From Catonia carolina (Eukaryota; Arthropoda; Insecta; Hemiptera; Achilidae), in assembly GCA_035578175.1 (NCBI GenBank), contig JAQMRL010000012.1:19602048-19666047 (forward strand): a DNA stretch of 64,000 nucleotides. Reading direction: 5' to 3'. The notes under the pieces were generated by a model, which ran no database searches, was not told the origin of the DNA, and saw only the letters and a list, made by a program, of their open reading frames with translations. Of the stretch, positions 41,999-54,600 are shown in pieces. The stretch's first letter is position 1, and every line of letters begins with the position of its first letter. The translations under genes and the position numbers were made by a program.

Positions 41999-43562
41999 AT
42001 GTAGGTTCCCTTCTTCTTCTCCCCGAAGCCAACAAGTAGGTTCTTTAAATGGTGAACACTGTACGTAAACCGTTTTTTTTTTTAATTTTTATCCAGCATT
42101 TGTAGAATTTTTTTTAGAAATTATTTTAATTTTTTTTAACTTATTTTGTTCTCCAATCTTTCCTGAATAAGAGTATACATTTATTTTTTGTGAATTTATT
42201 ACATAAAAATTACAACAATTGAAATATGATCATATGTAAAGGCAAAAGTAAAATGTTCTTAGTAAAATGTTCTCAGTACAAAATTAGATGTAAGTTAAAT
42301 TGGATGTTTTGAATTTCGGCAAAAAAAAGGTAATATCACGATTTTATTTATTTGTTTGTAAGTTCGCTCTTTTTTAATATTATGTATGTAAATTTTTGGA
42401 ATCGTTTATCTCGTTTTGTGCGTTTGGGTGGTCAATTTTTTTGTTAGAAGCCTAGGTCCCACACACTTACACACAATTTTTATTGTAAAGTAAACAATAA
42501 ACTGTAATTATGCATTAAACAACCATCTTTTTTTAAAGAAATTTTCTTCGGGAAAATTACAAAACAAACTATATTGAACAAAAGTTTAATAATGTATTTT
42601 TTGCCGATTTTTAAAATTTCAGTGACTCCCAGAATGCAACAGTCATTTTGTAGTATTTGGTAACGATTTCCATTTTTAGCCGCCGCTGCCGACCACCGCG
42701 TTTTTACAAAGCCAATAATCCTATAGTGATTGTGAGCTGCACCTCCGTGTTTATTTTGCCATTTTGCTGATCCCACATGCATTCTATAGGTATCAGACGA
42801 ACTAATGTCCCATAGCCGAGCGAGTGAGAGGGAGATATGTGGCATAACTACGCATGCGCTCAAAGGTCTTTACCGTTATAATCCAAATCTGAAAACATAC
42901 TACAGTCGTTATCTAGCTTGTTAGTTTATTGCATGCATAAACGCTTGCTTACAACATGAGTAAAATTACACGACAATGTTATTGGAACTGCGCGTATGGC
43001 TTGTGCGAGTGAGAGCGTTATGCATTCCCTCACTCCCGCGGCTAGGGGACACATAGTTCATCTGAATACTGTACTCGCCATGTATTCGCCCCAGTTTCAG
43101 GGTCAACGAAATTTTATTTCATTCACCGTAAAGTGTTGAAACCCGTGTCTTCTAACTCGTCTGTTATGTATCCCCTCTAGTTGGACGGGTTTCACGATGC
43201 GATTTATAAGTCAGTCGACTAGTGTTTTGAACTATTCCATAAACCTGAGGTGTTCGGTTTAACGCGCACGTATCCAATAAACTCTGTACAGAAACTGTTT
43301 ATTTTTTATTTTTATTTGATTCTATTGAAATTTCATATTTTTATAATGAGTGGTTGATCAAAAGTAGGGTTATGTTGACACTTTAGTGCATTGTTGTACG
43401 TTGCCGGTTGTACAAAATCATGTAAATAGTTTCATTAGTATTGGTTTAAATGAAAAATTTATAAACCGTTCATTTTTGAATAAATGACATACGTAATGCA
43501 GTGTATATAGGCATTTTGATGAAAGTATTGTAGTTAGTAGGGTAAGATAAAAAGTTCTTTTT
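41999..43562. other. Gene-poor stretch with a GC-richer inverted pair
   Basis: The outer parts are AT-rich without recognised features. Between 42660 and 43220 base composition rises. GAACTAATGTCCCATAGCCG (from 42799) is an approximate inverted match of 43029-43064 (CCCTCACTCCCGCGGCTAGG). A 127-codon minus-strand frame (42480-42863) shows no recognisable domain. Confidence 0.5.
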
Positions 43563-43857
43563 TCACTTTCTCTTGCCCTATATGAATATATATGAAAGGA
43601 AAGAATTGTTTTCATGTCTAGTTTTCACCGGATATACACGTTTTTAGGCCCCCTGAACCCAAAAACATGTTTTTAGCGATTGTAAGGTTTTAGCGTTTTG
43701 TACGTTCATAAGTTTGGTATCTCTAGGGGACCGACACGAACATTTTCATCGAAATCGGTCAACCGAAAGTAGTAATTTATTCGTGCAATTTTTCACTACC
43801 GATTTTCTCCAAAACTGCTCTTACGGTTTTTTTTTTAATTAACCTCCTGCTACAGTT
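43563..43857 (+). mobile_element. ACTT element copy 17, left part (split by copy 18)
   Basis: It starts CACTTTCTCTTGCCCTATAT and runs to TCCTGCTACAGTTTTT, where copy 18 begins. The remainder is at 44761-45296. Confidence 0.8.
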
Positions 43858-44760
43858 TTTACTTACTCTTGCCTACATGAATATAGGCCTATAGGAAGGA
43901 AAGTATTGTTTTCGTATCGATTTTTCGAAATCGAGTTTTCACCAGATACAGTTTTCAGACCCCCTGAACCGAAAAACCATGGTTTAGCGATCGAGTGAGT
44001 GTATGTGTGTGTGTGAACAAAATATCTCAATAACGGATCATCGTACGAAGTTGAAACTTGAGACTTTGGTACCACTAGAGGACCGGACGCGAATATTTTC
44101 ATTAAAATCGGTCAACCTGAAGTAGTTTATTCGTGTAATTTTCACTTTTTTGCGATTTTCTCAAAAACTGCTGCGATATTTTTTTAAATCGTCTAATTTA
44201 CTACTTTTTTGCTCTATATGATAGGGTAGGCACCATGTCTGCTGAAATTCTTGGGGAGGCTGTGCTATCGTAGAATTTTTTTTTAGATTGCGACCTTAAT
44301 ATGAATTTTAGGGCAAAAGTGTCCCTCAAATCAGTTTCTAAAATCAAAGTTGTAGAAAATTCAAAACGCTAAAATTTTTTTTGTAAAGCGCTAAGTTTAG
44401 CGGTACCTAATTAGTGATTTTCTGTTTTTTTTCATGAAAATCTCTAAATGGATTTTTTAAGATTTCGGCCTTATAATGCATTTAACGACAAAAGTGTATA
44501 TAATGGAATGCATAGGAAATTAAACGATCTATAACTTTTATTTTTTTAAGTAATATTCTCTACAGAGCCTAGTTTAGAGTCAGTGATTTTCCGTACTATT
44601 AAGCCAAACTGAGGGGTTTGTTTTTATTTTGCATCGTTCACTCATGATTAAAATAAGGTTAGTTTTTTGTTTATTTCTAATGTTTTATTACAAACATTAG
44701 GTTATGTTGTTCATTAGCATTGTCAAGAAAAAGTCGTGTGAGTGTTTTCACACCAGATTT
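43858..44760 (+). mobile_element. ACTT element copy 18, full length, nested in copy 17
   Basis: The copy is complete, from ACTTACTCTTGCCTACATGA to CACACCAGAT. It is inserted in a T-run of copy 17 (ACAGTTTTT before, TTTTTATGCTCC after). With two modules, it is a good reference for the ~0.9-kb length of the family. Confidence 0.88.
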
Positions 44761-45296
44761 TTATGCTCCAAAAGGTAAAATAAGTGCCATGTCTGCTGAA
44801 ATTTTTGGGGAGGCTGTGCTCTTGTGGAAAGTTTTTTTTAAGATTGCGGCCTTAGTATGCATTTTATAACAAATTTATAATTAAAAGTTTTAGAAAATTT
44901 AAAAAATCTACAACTTTTATGTTATGAATTTTCTTCTACAGAGCTTAGTTTAGCGTCAATTTAGTGATATTTTTTTGTATTTTGCTCATCATTATTGGTA
45001 AAAAAATGGGATTTTTTTAGATTGTGGCCTTATTATCTGTTTCACAACAAAAGTTAAAGGAAATTAAGAAACCTAAAAAACTTATTTTTAAGCATTTTTC
45101 TCTCAAGAGCCTAGTTAGAGGCAATATTCTGTATTTTTATACAGAGGCTAATTTTCATTTTGCATCATTCACTTACGATTAAAATTAGGGCGTTTTTCAT
45201 TTTACATTGTTACCTAATGATTAAACGTGGGTTACGTTGTTTATTATCTACATTGTCAAGATTGTTGTGTAAGTGTTTCACATCTAATTTTTTTGA
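44761..45296 (+). mobile_element. ACTT element copy 17, right part
   Basis: It resumes at ATGCTCCAAAAGGTAAAATA, exactly where copy 17 stopped, and ends TTGTGTAAGTGTTTCACATC. Confidence 0.8.
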
Positions 45297-45339
45297 TTGA
45301 AATATCAATTGGAAACAAAATAACTTTATAGCTTTACAG

Positions 45340-46250
45340 CTCCTAGAAACATAATTTTATCTTCTATGATGGTGCAGAACCCTTTCATGGATTTCACACT
45401 TGTTTTATTAATTTTAACATTTAGTAATGATGGCAAAAATATTTTTTTCATTTTTTATTTGTCCCCTCTGGTAAGATGTTTCCATATACTTACTTTTCAT
45501 CCACTAACCTAAGAACCTCAAAATTACTTATTTTGTCCACCCTCTTAGTCTTTAAAATTTTCTGATAACACCACATTTTTAAAGCGTCTATCCTCTTCCT
45601 TTCTACAGCCCCTATCATCCATGTTTCACTCCCATGCAATGCTACACTCCAAACATACTGTTTTAAGAAAATTTTCCCTAATTTGTAAATCAGTAATTGT
45701 AGTCGGTAAGCTGTTTTTCATTTCAAAGGCCCTTCTGGCCTGAGTAATCCTACTTTTTAAATCATTTGTGGTTCTACTGCCCTGTTATTTTACTCCCTAG
45801 ATAGCAGAATTCCCCGACTTCCCGTATGTTTTTGTTGCCTACTTTTAAATTTCCCTTCTCTAAACCACTCTTACTACTGCAAAACACTTTTGTTTTGTTC
45901 TTGTTAATTTTTGTGAAGTAATCCTTTCTCATAATCTCAACCATTCCATTTAAGACATTCTCTAGTTCTTTCTTTGTCTTTGATAATATTACGATATCAG
46001 CAAATCTCAGCATTTTCATTTTCTCCTTGAATTTTTATTCATGCGACTAATCTGGTGACAATGGACAGCCTTGTTGTACACCTTTTCTTATGGCAGCTTC
46101 TTTTTTCTACCCCTCAATTCTCAAAACTGCCGTTTGATTCTTATACAGACAGTAAACAATTTTCCTTTCTTTGTTTTAATTTCCAAGCCTTATCAAGGTT
46201 TTAAACATTTTTTTCATATTTTGAAGTTCATGAAGATCTGCTTATACTAA
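45340..46250 (-). mobile_element. LINE reverse-transcriptase fragment
   Basis: On the minus strand KEAAIRKGVQQGCPLSP (about 46060-46110) is a reverse-transcriptase box upstream of the catalytic Asp pair. MLRFADIVILSKTKKELENV (45955-46014) is the catalytic box with one Asp lost (FAD-IV), and NIREVGEFCYLGSKITGQ (45777-45830) is the thumb. Broken C-terminal blocks follow to about 45350. It is dead and 5'-truncated. Confidence 0.88.
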
Positions 46251-46329
46251 ACAAACCTAACCAGAATCATACATCTGGGAGTTTCCTCATGATAATTCAA
46301 GTCAGACAGAGAAAGCTATAGTTTAGTTT

Positions 46330-46535
46330 CTTTCAGCTTTTTGCTTGGCAGACTGAATGTCCCAAGCCACCATCTGCCAGGGTGGAATGGGTAGCCCTTC
46401 CAGTACGTTTACCATGAGACGGTCACATGGTTACTAACAATCCATATAATGTGAATGTTTGGATAGGGCACTAGCCTTCCATCCCGGCCGGTTCCCTTAA
46501 GCCTTTTGTAAAAGGAATTAAGGGGGTCTCCTTCC
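46330..46535. repeat. Unclassified GC-richer block
   Basis: This stretch (CCACCATCTGCCAGGGTGGA, TCCCGGCCGGTTCCCTTAAG) differs sharply in composition from its flanks and is probably a fragment of a repeat. No partner copy or ORF was recognised here. Confidence 0.4.
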
Positions 46536-46536
46536 A

Positions 46537-47207
46537 GTTAGTTGTGTGTGTGTGTGTATGTGAACAGAATATCGTACAAAGTTAGGAACCATTTTGGCAC
46601 CCTACACGAACATTTTCATCAAGATCAGTCAACATGGAAGTAGTAGTTTATTCCTGCAATTTTTTCAAAAACAGTTTCTGTAGGTCTTTTAAAATCACCT
46701 CATTTACAACATTTTTTTTTATACTCTGCAAAACAGACTAAGCACCATGTCAGCTGAAATTCTTGGAAGGCCTGTGCTCTGGTAATTTTTTTTTAAGATT
46801 GCCTCTTAATATGCATTCTGGAGCAAAAAGCATAAAATCACAAAGTTGTAGAACCATACAACCTGCAACTTTTTAATATCAATTTTTTGTACACCACTTA
46901 TTGTAGTGACAATTAGCAATTTTCAAAATTTGTTTAATCAAAATCTGTGAAAAATGGGCGTTTTTAAGATTACGGCCTTAGTATGCATTTTACGACAAAA
47001 GTAAACAGCCTAGTTTAAAGGGTATTACTGATTTTCCGTATATTTAAATTCTTCAGGGGTTGATTTTCATTTTGCGTCATTCGTTTATGATTAAAATTAG
47101 GTTGTTTTTCATTTTACATGGTTTACTAATGTTTAATTATAGGTTATATTGTTCATTATCTTGATTGGCTAGAGAAAGTCGTGTGAGTGTTTCACGCCAG
47201 ATTTTTG
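46537..47207 (+). mobile_element. ACTT element copy 20, 5'-truncated
   Basis: It begins at the GT tract and ends GGCTAGAGAAAGTCGTGTGA, GTGTTTCACGCCAGAT. The second module is shortened. Confidence 0.75.
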
Positions 47208-48547
47208 TATGGAGCCCACTATTAAATCGTAAATTGTATTTTACAAACTTCTTGTGAAATAACACATGTTTAAACAAGAGGGCGGCGTAATATGACTGTT
47301 TATTGAACTAACGAAACACATGCTTAGTGCTGCTATCTGTTATTGAGTGTACGGACTACTTGGAGAAAACAAGGTGTTGGTGATAAATTTTCCGGGGAAT
47401 TAATTTGTTACATTTATCTATTTTAATTTAAGTAATTACTTTACTTGTATTTACATGCATGTATACATTTGTACAGATTTTTACACGCTAATGTAGTTTA
47501 CATGAACGCCGTGTTTAAGATAACCAAAGGTTTATCGTTAACTCTACAGATTCGTTGGACAAAATAACTTGCAGAGATAATTTAATCTGTTTAATGTTTG
47601 AATTAAACGGTGTTTTTCTAAATAAATATTATGTAATTTATCGCGTTCTGTGATTGCATGGTACATGTATCAAAAGATTAATACGGAAACGCCCCACCCA
47701 AATTCTGTTTTGGCAGATTGTTTTCTGTATCAAAGTGTAAGAAAATACATTTAATGCGGTAATAATATCCGTGAACATCTATATAACACAGAAAACGTTC
47801 TTACATACCAAAACAACCTTATATCTATTATTTATGCACAAAAACTTATATATTCTTTTCCTTTGTATTCTAACACCAGTTTTAAATTTCGCGGAATAAT
47901 ACTGTTTATGAAAATAAATAGTAAAGTTTTGTATTAAACTAAGGTTTTCTCAATTTTCAACACAGTTAAATTTATTATTCGTAATTAGATAACATTCAAA
48001 CCTAATATTATCGAAGGATAATTTTTAAACTTCTATTATTCTGTTTTAAAAAGAAATATTACATAAATCTACTGTTATATACACTATATTAGATCGTTTT
48101 CTAAAATATGATGAAATAATGTAATATTCTTTTATTATAATTCAATAACAATCCTAATTTACTAATTTATGTTTTAATTTTATCAGAATATTTCATTTTC
48201 CTCCTTAGTTTTGTTAAGAGATTCAGAATAATATAGTTTTTCAAATATATATAAACATATTTTCATTAATATAAAGTAAAATTATATTTCTAAAATGTCA
48301 GTAAATTTTTATTTTAACTCTGTTTCTTTAATAATCGCGTCAAATAGTTACTAAGTTATCGATTGAATTTTTAATAAAAATCAAATAAAATCAGGAACCA
48401 GTACGATAGATTGTTCTTAATGTCACGTACTGTCCTGGAAATGCTTTTAAACATTGTTTATGAGAATCCTTTGGCCAGAAAGAGAAATTATAGCGTTTGA
48501 TCTACACGTAGCGGAGCATCACTGTCAAGTCAATGCCGAGAATAAAA
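47208..48547. other. Upstream region and 5' UTR of Bap60
   Basis: This AT-rich stretch without recognised repeats lies immediately upstream of the Bap60 start codon and should hold its promoter. No TATA box or initiator can be assigned. An in-frame TAG at 48509-48511 precedes the start. Confidence 0.5.
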
Positions 48548-48661
48548 ATGGCGCAGCGGTTTCCCAACGCTCAGCCGACGCCAAATTCGGGACAATCGCC
48601 TCAAAGATATCCAGCTCCTCCAGTTGCACCTTTAAGACAATATGCTGGGCCAAATTTCCCG
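48548..48661 (+). CDS. Bap60: Bap60 coding exon 1
   Basis: The exon encodes 38 codons, [10 protein letters not shown] to YAGPNFP, ending in phase 0 at donor gtaaat. The MAQRF start is that of insect Bap60. The upstream in-frame ATG at 48533 would add MPRIK. Confidence 0.93.
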
Positions 48662-51600
48662 GTAAATAATTTATATTTTTAGTGTTTTTTGAATGTTTAA
48701 ATATAGTGTTTTAAAGTGTTGTAATATGGCTTCGTAGTCGAGCTTGCTTGACCGGCTGCATAGTTTGATAGCGTTTTGTTTACCTTTTTGACTAGATAAA
48801 TTTTACATTTTTTAACGTTAATCCTGAGTACTTATTTGGTTATTCTATGCAAAAATCGTAATTTATTCCCTCTTGTTAATTTTTTTATTAGTGTTAACTT
48901 TTAACTAAGAATTTAAACGTTTTAATTATTTTAACGAAACCTTTTGCTGCCCGGCTTTATTATAGTGATAGCTTTGTAGACAATTTCTGATCTCAGGCTA
49001 ACCTTTGATACGCTAATAATTATTAGGCAAAAATAAATATTACAAAATTTATAAGAGCTCAGAAACAAATTTTTATAATTTTATCATGGTTACTCCTGTG
49101 TAATGTAAAAACGAAATAGCCCAGTGAAGAAGTTAGAAAAAAATAACATGTATAATCTCAAACTTGTATTTAAAGTTAAATCTAACACAGAATTGTTTTA
49201 TATATTATTTAATATACAACTCATAACATTGCCATTGTGATTGATTATTGAAACCACCTAATGTTAACCATTTTAGATTTCAAATTTTTAGATTCATTTA
49301 TGATTTTCTGTCTGTATTTGAATGCTCAAGAACCAGCAGTATATTTAAACATGTATATACTAAAGTAAATATGTGTAGTTCTCGCAGGCACAACTGGTTG
49401 AGCTAAGCTAATGTTTCTTCATCTTTCATTTCTACAGAGTTAACTATTTCTGTTGGTTCAAATTTTATTGCCAAGGTGTTTGAGTTATGGTATTTTTGTG
49501 TAATCAAAAAGTTATTTGTACCTGTCATAATGACAACTGTAATCGTGTCACATTTTATTAATTTTTACTTTCTCTTACTCTATAAGCTTTGGATGTGTAT
49601 AGGGAAGGAAGGTTTTGTTTTCACTGGAAATATGTTTTCGGCCCCTGAACCAATAGAAAAAATGTTTTTTAGTCTGGATGATTGTTCATAATCATCTTAC
49701 TAAGTTCAAAATTTGGAACTTAAGTTAGGTACCACACTGAGACCCAACATGGATAAATTTTATAATCACACCTATTTTTTTAAAATCTCATTTATTACAT
49801 GTTTTTATTCTCTACAAGTTAGAGTAAGTGCCATGTGAGCTAAAATTCTTGGGGCAGCTGTGTTTTTTAAAGATTTTAACTGTTTTTTAAAGATTGTGGC
49901 CTTTATATGGATTTTATGGCAAAATTCGTGGGGCAGCTGTGTTTTTTAAATATTGTGGCCTTTATATGGATTTTATGGCAAAATGTATGTAATTAAATGT
50001 AGAAAATTTATAAAACCTTACAACTTTTATTACAATTATTTTTGCTACAATCCCTAGTTAGTGGCAATTAGTATAGTCTGTATTTTGCATACCAAAATCT
50101 ATAAAAAATTGTACTTTTTAAGATTGTCGTTTTAATATGCAATTTACAACAAAAGTGTAGCACATAAAGTATTAATAATAAAGTTGTAGGAAATGAAAAA
50201 CCTACAAGCATTTTTTTCTTCAGAGCTTAGCATCTGTTTGTAATTATCCATATTTATAAGTACAAAACTAACTACAGAGGTTGCTTTTCATTTTGCATCA
50301 TTCACTCATGATTAAAATTAGTTTATGCTTTCCATATTACATCGTGTACTCATGATTAAATAAATGTAGGTTATATAGTTTTTATTTACGATGGCAAGAA
50401 AATGTTTGTGAATATTTCACACCCGAATTTAAACTTAAAATACTCTTTAACACAGTTTATTTACTTGACAAAATATCCGTTTATTTTATTAGCATTTAGA
50501 GCCCTTTTAGACCACAAACTAAGGAAAATATTTTTGAAACTTATATTTCCAAGTTTTTACTGATTTGCCTGTACTCTTAATGAAAGCTATTAAATTTCAT
50601 GCTCTGTTTTGTGAACTAGGATAATTCAGTTTTTTTTTTGTTTTTACTTTCTTGCCTATATGAATAAAATAGGAAGGAAAGTAGTTAACGTGTCAATTTT
50701 TCATCTGATATTATACGTGTTTTCAGACCCCTTGAACTCAAAAAACATGTTTTTAGTGATTTGTTTGTGTGTGTATGTAATTAAGAGGACCTGACGCAAA
50801 CATTTTTATCAAAATAAGTCAACTGGAAGTAGTAGTTTATTCGTGTAATTTTTCACTTTGTTTTCATTTGCTCCTATGATTTATTTTAAAAATCGCCTTT
50901 CTTTCTACATTTTTATGCTCTACAAAATAGGGTAGGAAACATGTCTGCTTAAATTCTTGGGGAGGCTGTGCTCTCATAAAAAATTGTTTTTTAAAGATTT
51001 CGGCCTTAATATGCATTTAGGGCAAAATTGTGTTATAAAAGACAATTTTAAAATCTACAACTTTTATTTTAAACATTTCTTTATATAACTAGTTCAGCAG
51101 TAATTAGTGATTTTTCTGTTTTTTTTTCATGAAAATCTGTAAATAATGGATTTTTTAAGATTTTGGCTTTGGTATGCATTTTATGACAAAAATGTATATA
51201 ATCAATTTTATAGGAAATTAAAAATCAACTTTTATTTTAAGCATTTTTTACTAAAGAGCCTGGTTCAGCGAAGTGATTTTCCGTATTATTAAGCCAAACT
51301 AAGGTTGATTTTCATTTAGCATCATTCACTCATGATTAAAATAAGGTGTTTTTTGTTTATTTCTACTGTTAGGTTATATTGTTCATTATTTGCATTGCCA
51401 AGAGAAAAATGTGAGTGTTTCACTCCAATTTTTTCCTGTGTATTTATTCTACTAATTAGGCATGCTATAAATTTGTCATTATTTTGTGATTTACTCCATT
51501 AGTTGTGATTAATTAAGAAATATTTGAATCCTTAGATTTTAGTTTTTTGTGTAATTGATACATGAAGATCTGCAATAGTCTATTCTAAAGACAGTATTTA

Positions 51601-54600
51601 AATTTAGATTGTTTTCTATTACGTAACGTTGTATAATTTGTATTTGGTGTTTGTCTGTATTCAGTTACAGCAGAGACCAGGTCCCCCAACATTCTCCCAA
51701 GGCCCTGCTGGAGCTCTGGGAACATCGCCTGGTCCAGGAATGATGGGTCCTCGCTCTCAGCAGCAACCTCCTTACAGTCCTATGCGTCAGGGAGCAATGA
51801 CTCCACAACAGGGTGGAAAAAGGCCTTCTGACAATCGACCAACACCTTCACAGTCAAAAGGGTCTGTATTAGTATTTAACATGTAAGTTAAACTGCACTC
51901 ATTCATCTTGTTTCATTTAATTTTATGGTTTTATTTTTGTGATAAGGGTTATTTTTTAAATAAGGTCAGTTTGTGAATGAAAGTGAGAATGATGTGCGAT
52001 TGCTGCTGTGCACATGTGCATTTAGACATTTGCAGCTGCATCGTCTGTCTGAGCTCTAAAGTTTATAATGTTTGTACTGTCCCGCTAGACAGAACTTTCA
52101 CGCATACAGTAAGGACTTACGTTTCATTAAGAAAAAGAAACTTCTGTCCAACTGTTAAAATTAACTTATAATTTTTGTAGAGAGCAAAATCATACATAAT
52201 TCATTATCACCTTCATGAACATGAATTTTTAGGTGCTACTTGTAGTATGCGGCTTACTGTGTTATTTTTAGTGAAGTTTGTATTGGTTGATGAGGTAGCA
52301 CTGTCCAGTAGCACTTTTTCACCCGTAAAAAGATTCACATATTTTACATTAAGGTTATGTCTTTTAACTAAAGTTAGGTTATGTATTAAGTAGACAAAAT
52401 GTTAAGATTTTTGTAGAAATGTAATTGCGAATGAAGAAACAGTTAAGTGCAAACACTTTAATATAAATTATATGTACCAACCTATAATATTTCTATCCTT
52501 TTCATATTCTAATATAATAATAAAATACTATAATATATTTTTTGCTATTGTAAATTATTGTATAATCCTTTTCTTGTAAATTATAGTTTGTATTGCCCTT
52601 ATTTTGTCCTTTTTTCTTAAATTTATCCTTTTATTGTAAAAGTATGCGCAAAGATAGTATACTAGTGGACTGTACTACCTCAACGAATACACACCTCACT
52701 AAACATAACACAGTAGCACAAACTTTTATACATAAAATGTAAAACATGACATTCGTTTCAATCAGCATATACTTGATCTAATACTACAAATACATTATTA
52801 AGTAATAAAGAAAATGATAACTATCTAGCCGTAAACATTTGGCTTATTAATATTTTACCTGCGCGCGTGGTTAATGCATATTTCAAATAAAATACATTCC
52901 ACTATCAAAATTGTCAATTTTATTTATTTTTTAATGCATCCAGGAGACTCGGGGAGTGTAGGACATGTAGAGAAGTTAAAACAACTGAAGTACACTTTAA
53001 AATCACACATTGTTCTACTACTACTACTATTTAGAAATAATTATTAAGAAAGAAATTTTTCTTTGTTATGAAAAGTTTTGCCAATCAAGTAATTTTTTTA
53101 GATTTTTTTTTAAAGGAATTTAAATTATCACAACATATTAAAATTGGGATAATTTATTGATGTATCTTTTTGCTGCATAAGTAGGTTTTTGTTCAAACAA
53201 TTTTGTGGTGTGATTAGTTACATAATAATAGTTTGTTTCATGTGTTACAATAGTGAACATTAAAATTATGTATAAAATTAATTTGCATAACATACATTAT
53301 CACCTCAAAAATGTAGAGTGAGGGAACTGTAAGCAATTTTAGCTCCTTAAATAGTGGTGTGCATGAGTTGAGCTGCTTAGCTCCACCATACACCTAATAG
53401 CTTTCTTTTGAATTTAAAAAACCCATGTATTACCCATTTTACAATTACCCTATACTAAAATACCATATGAAACAGAATTAGACCATGAAAGCTGTTATTA
53501 ATAATTTTTTATAATTTAATCTGGCAGTTTGCTTTAATGCTAAAACCCCAGATATTGTACTACAAACTTGATTGGTATAGAAATCCCAAGACAAATATCT
53601 ATCTTGTGGTACTCCTAAGAAGTTCACTATTTCTGCATGCTCTATACTCGGTTCATCGCAAGAAAGATATGTCGAGTAAACAGATAATGTCACTGAGTAC
53701 GCGCATTATTTAAAATGTGTACACGATGATTAAAAAGTATTTTTATAAATGAAACTGTTAGGCGTACATGATATCGTGACTGATGTTTTAAGTACCGATC
53801 GATAAATTAATAAAAACTTTTGGCCTATGTTTTATTTCCATTCTTTTTCATAAATAAATGTGGTTACTAGTTTTATTTATTACCTCTAATCTGTGACGAA
53901 ACAAGAGAACTTTAAAAGTAAACATTTTTGTTTTAATGATTAGTCATCTAATATTAGTTTAGTCACTCCGTTATTTCGCAATTGAATGTGATTATGACTA
54001 ATCCAAACCCATAAATTTCTCCACATTTTTTAAAAGAATATGTCATCGTTTTAATATGCTACCTGTTCGCGTAATGAGATCTTATTGTCTCGCTTTGTTC
54101 TTACGTGCATTTTTTTTTTCTATTAGGAATTTAGTTTTATAACGGGTGTTTTATTAAGGACGCAACCCTGATTATAAGAAGATAGAAGTAATACATCGGT
54201 AAATTTTCTGTCCACCAATTGGTATGTTGGCAACAGTGTACTCAAGGCCAACTACCTAAGATAGTTAAAATGTTCCAGTCAAGCATTAGTGTGGTGACAG
54301 CAGTCATTTCGTTATATTGTGTCAGCAATGGTTTTTTCTAAGGAAGAACGCGTGCTTATTGTAGAGACTTACATAGCGAGTAAATCAAACAAATGTGTGC
54401 AAGATAAGTTACAGTTGAAATTTCCCTGTTCTACCATTCCGAATAAATCGTCAATATTGCGTTTGATAAATAAATTCTGTAGAACTGGGAGTGTACCCTA
54501 TGAGAAACCACCTCACCAGCCAACAAAGTTAACCGCGGAAGTTCTCAAAGATTTGAAAAATCGTTTGACTCGATCACCTAAAAAATCGCTTAGAAGATTA

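Noticed and set aside
42480..42863. 127-codon minus-strand frame
   Set aside because: It has no recognisable domain, runs into an AT-rich low-complexity C-terminal half, and no splice or context supports it.
51977..52171. Cysteine-rich frame just after Bap60 exon 2
   Set aside because: The cysteine spacing fits no known finger. It lies in an intron with no splice evidence, so chance is more likely.
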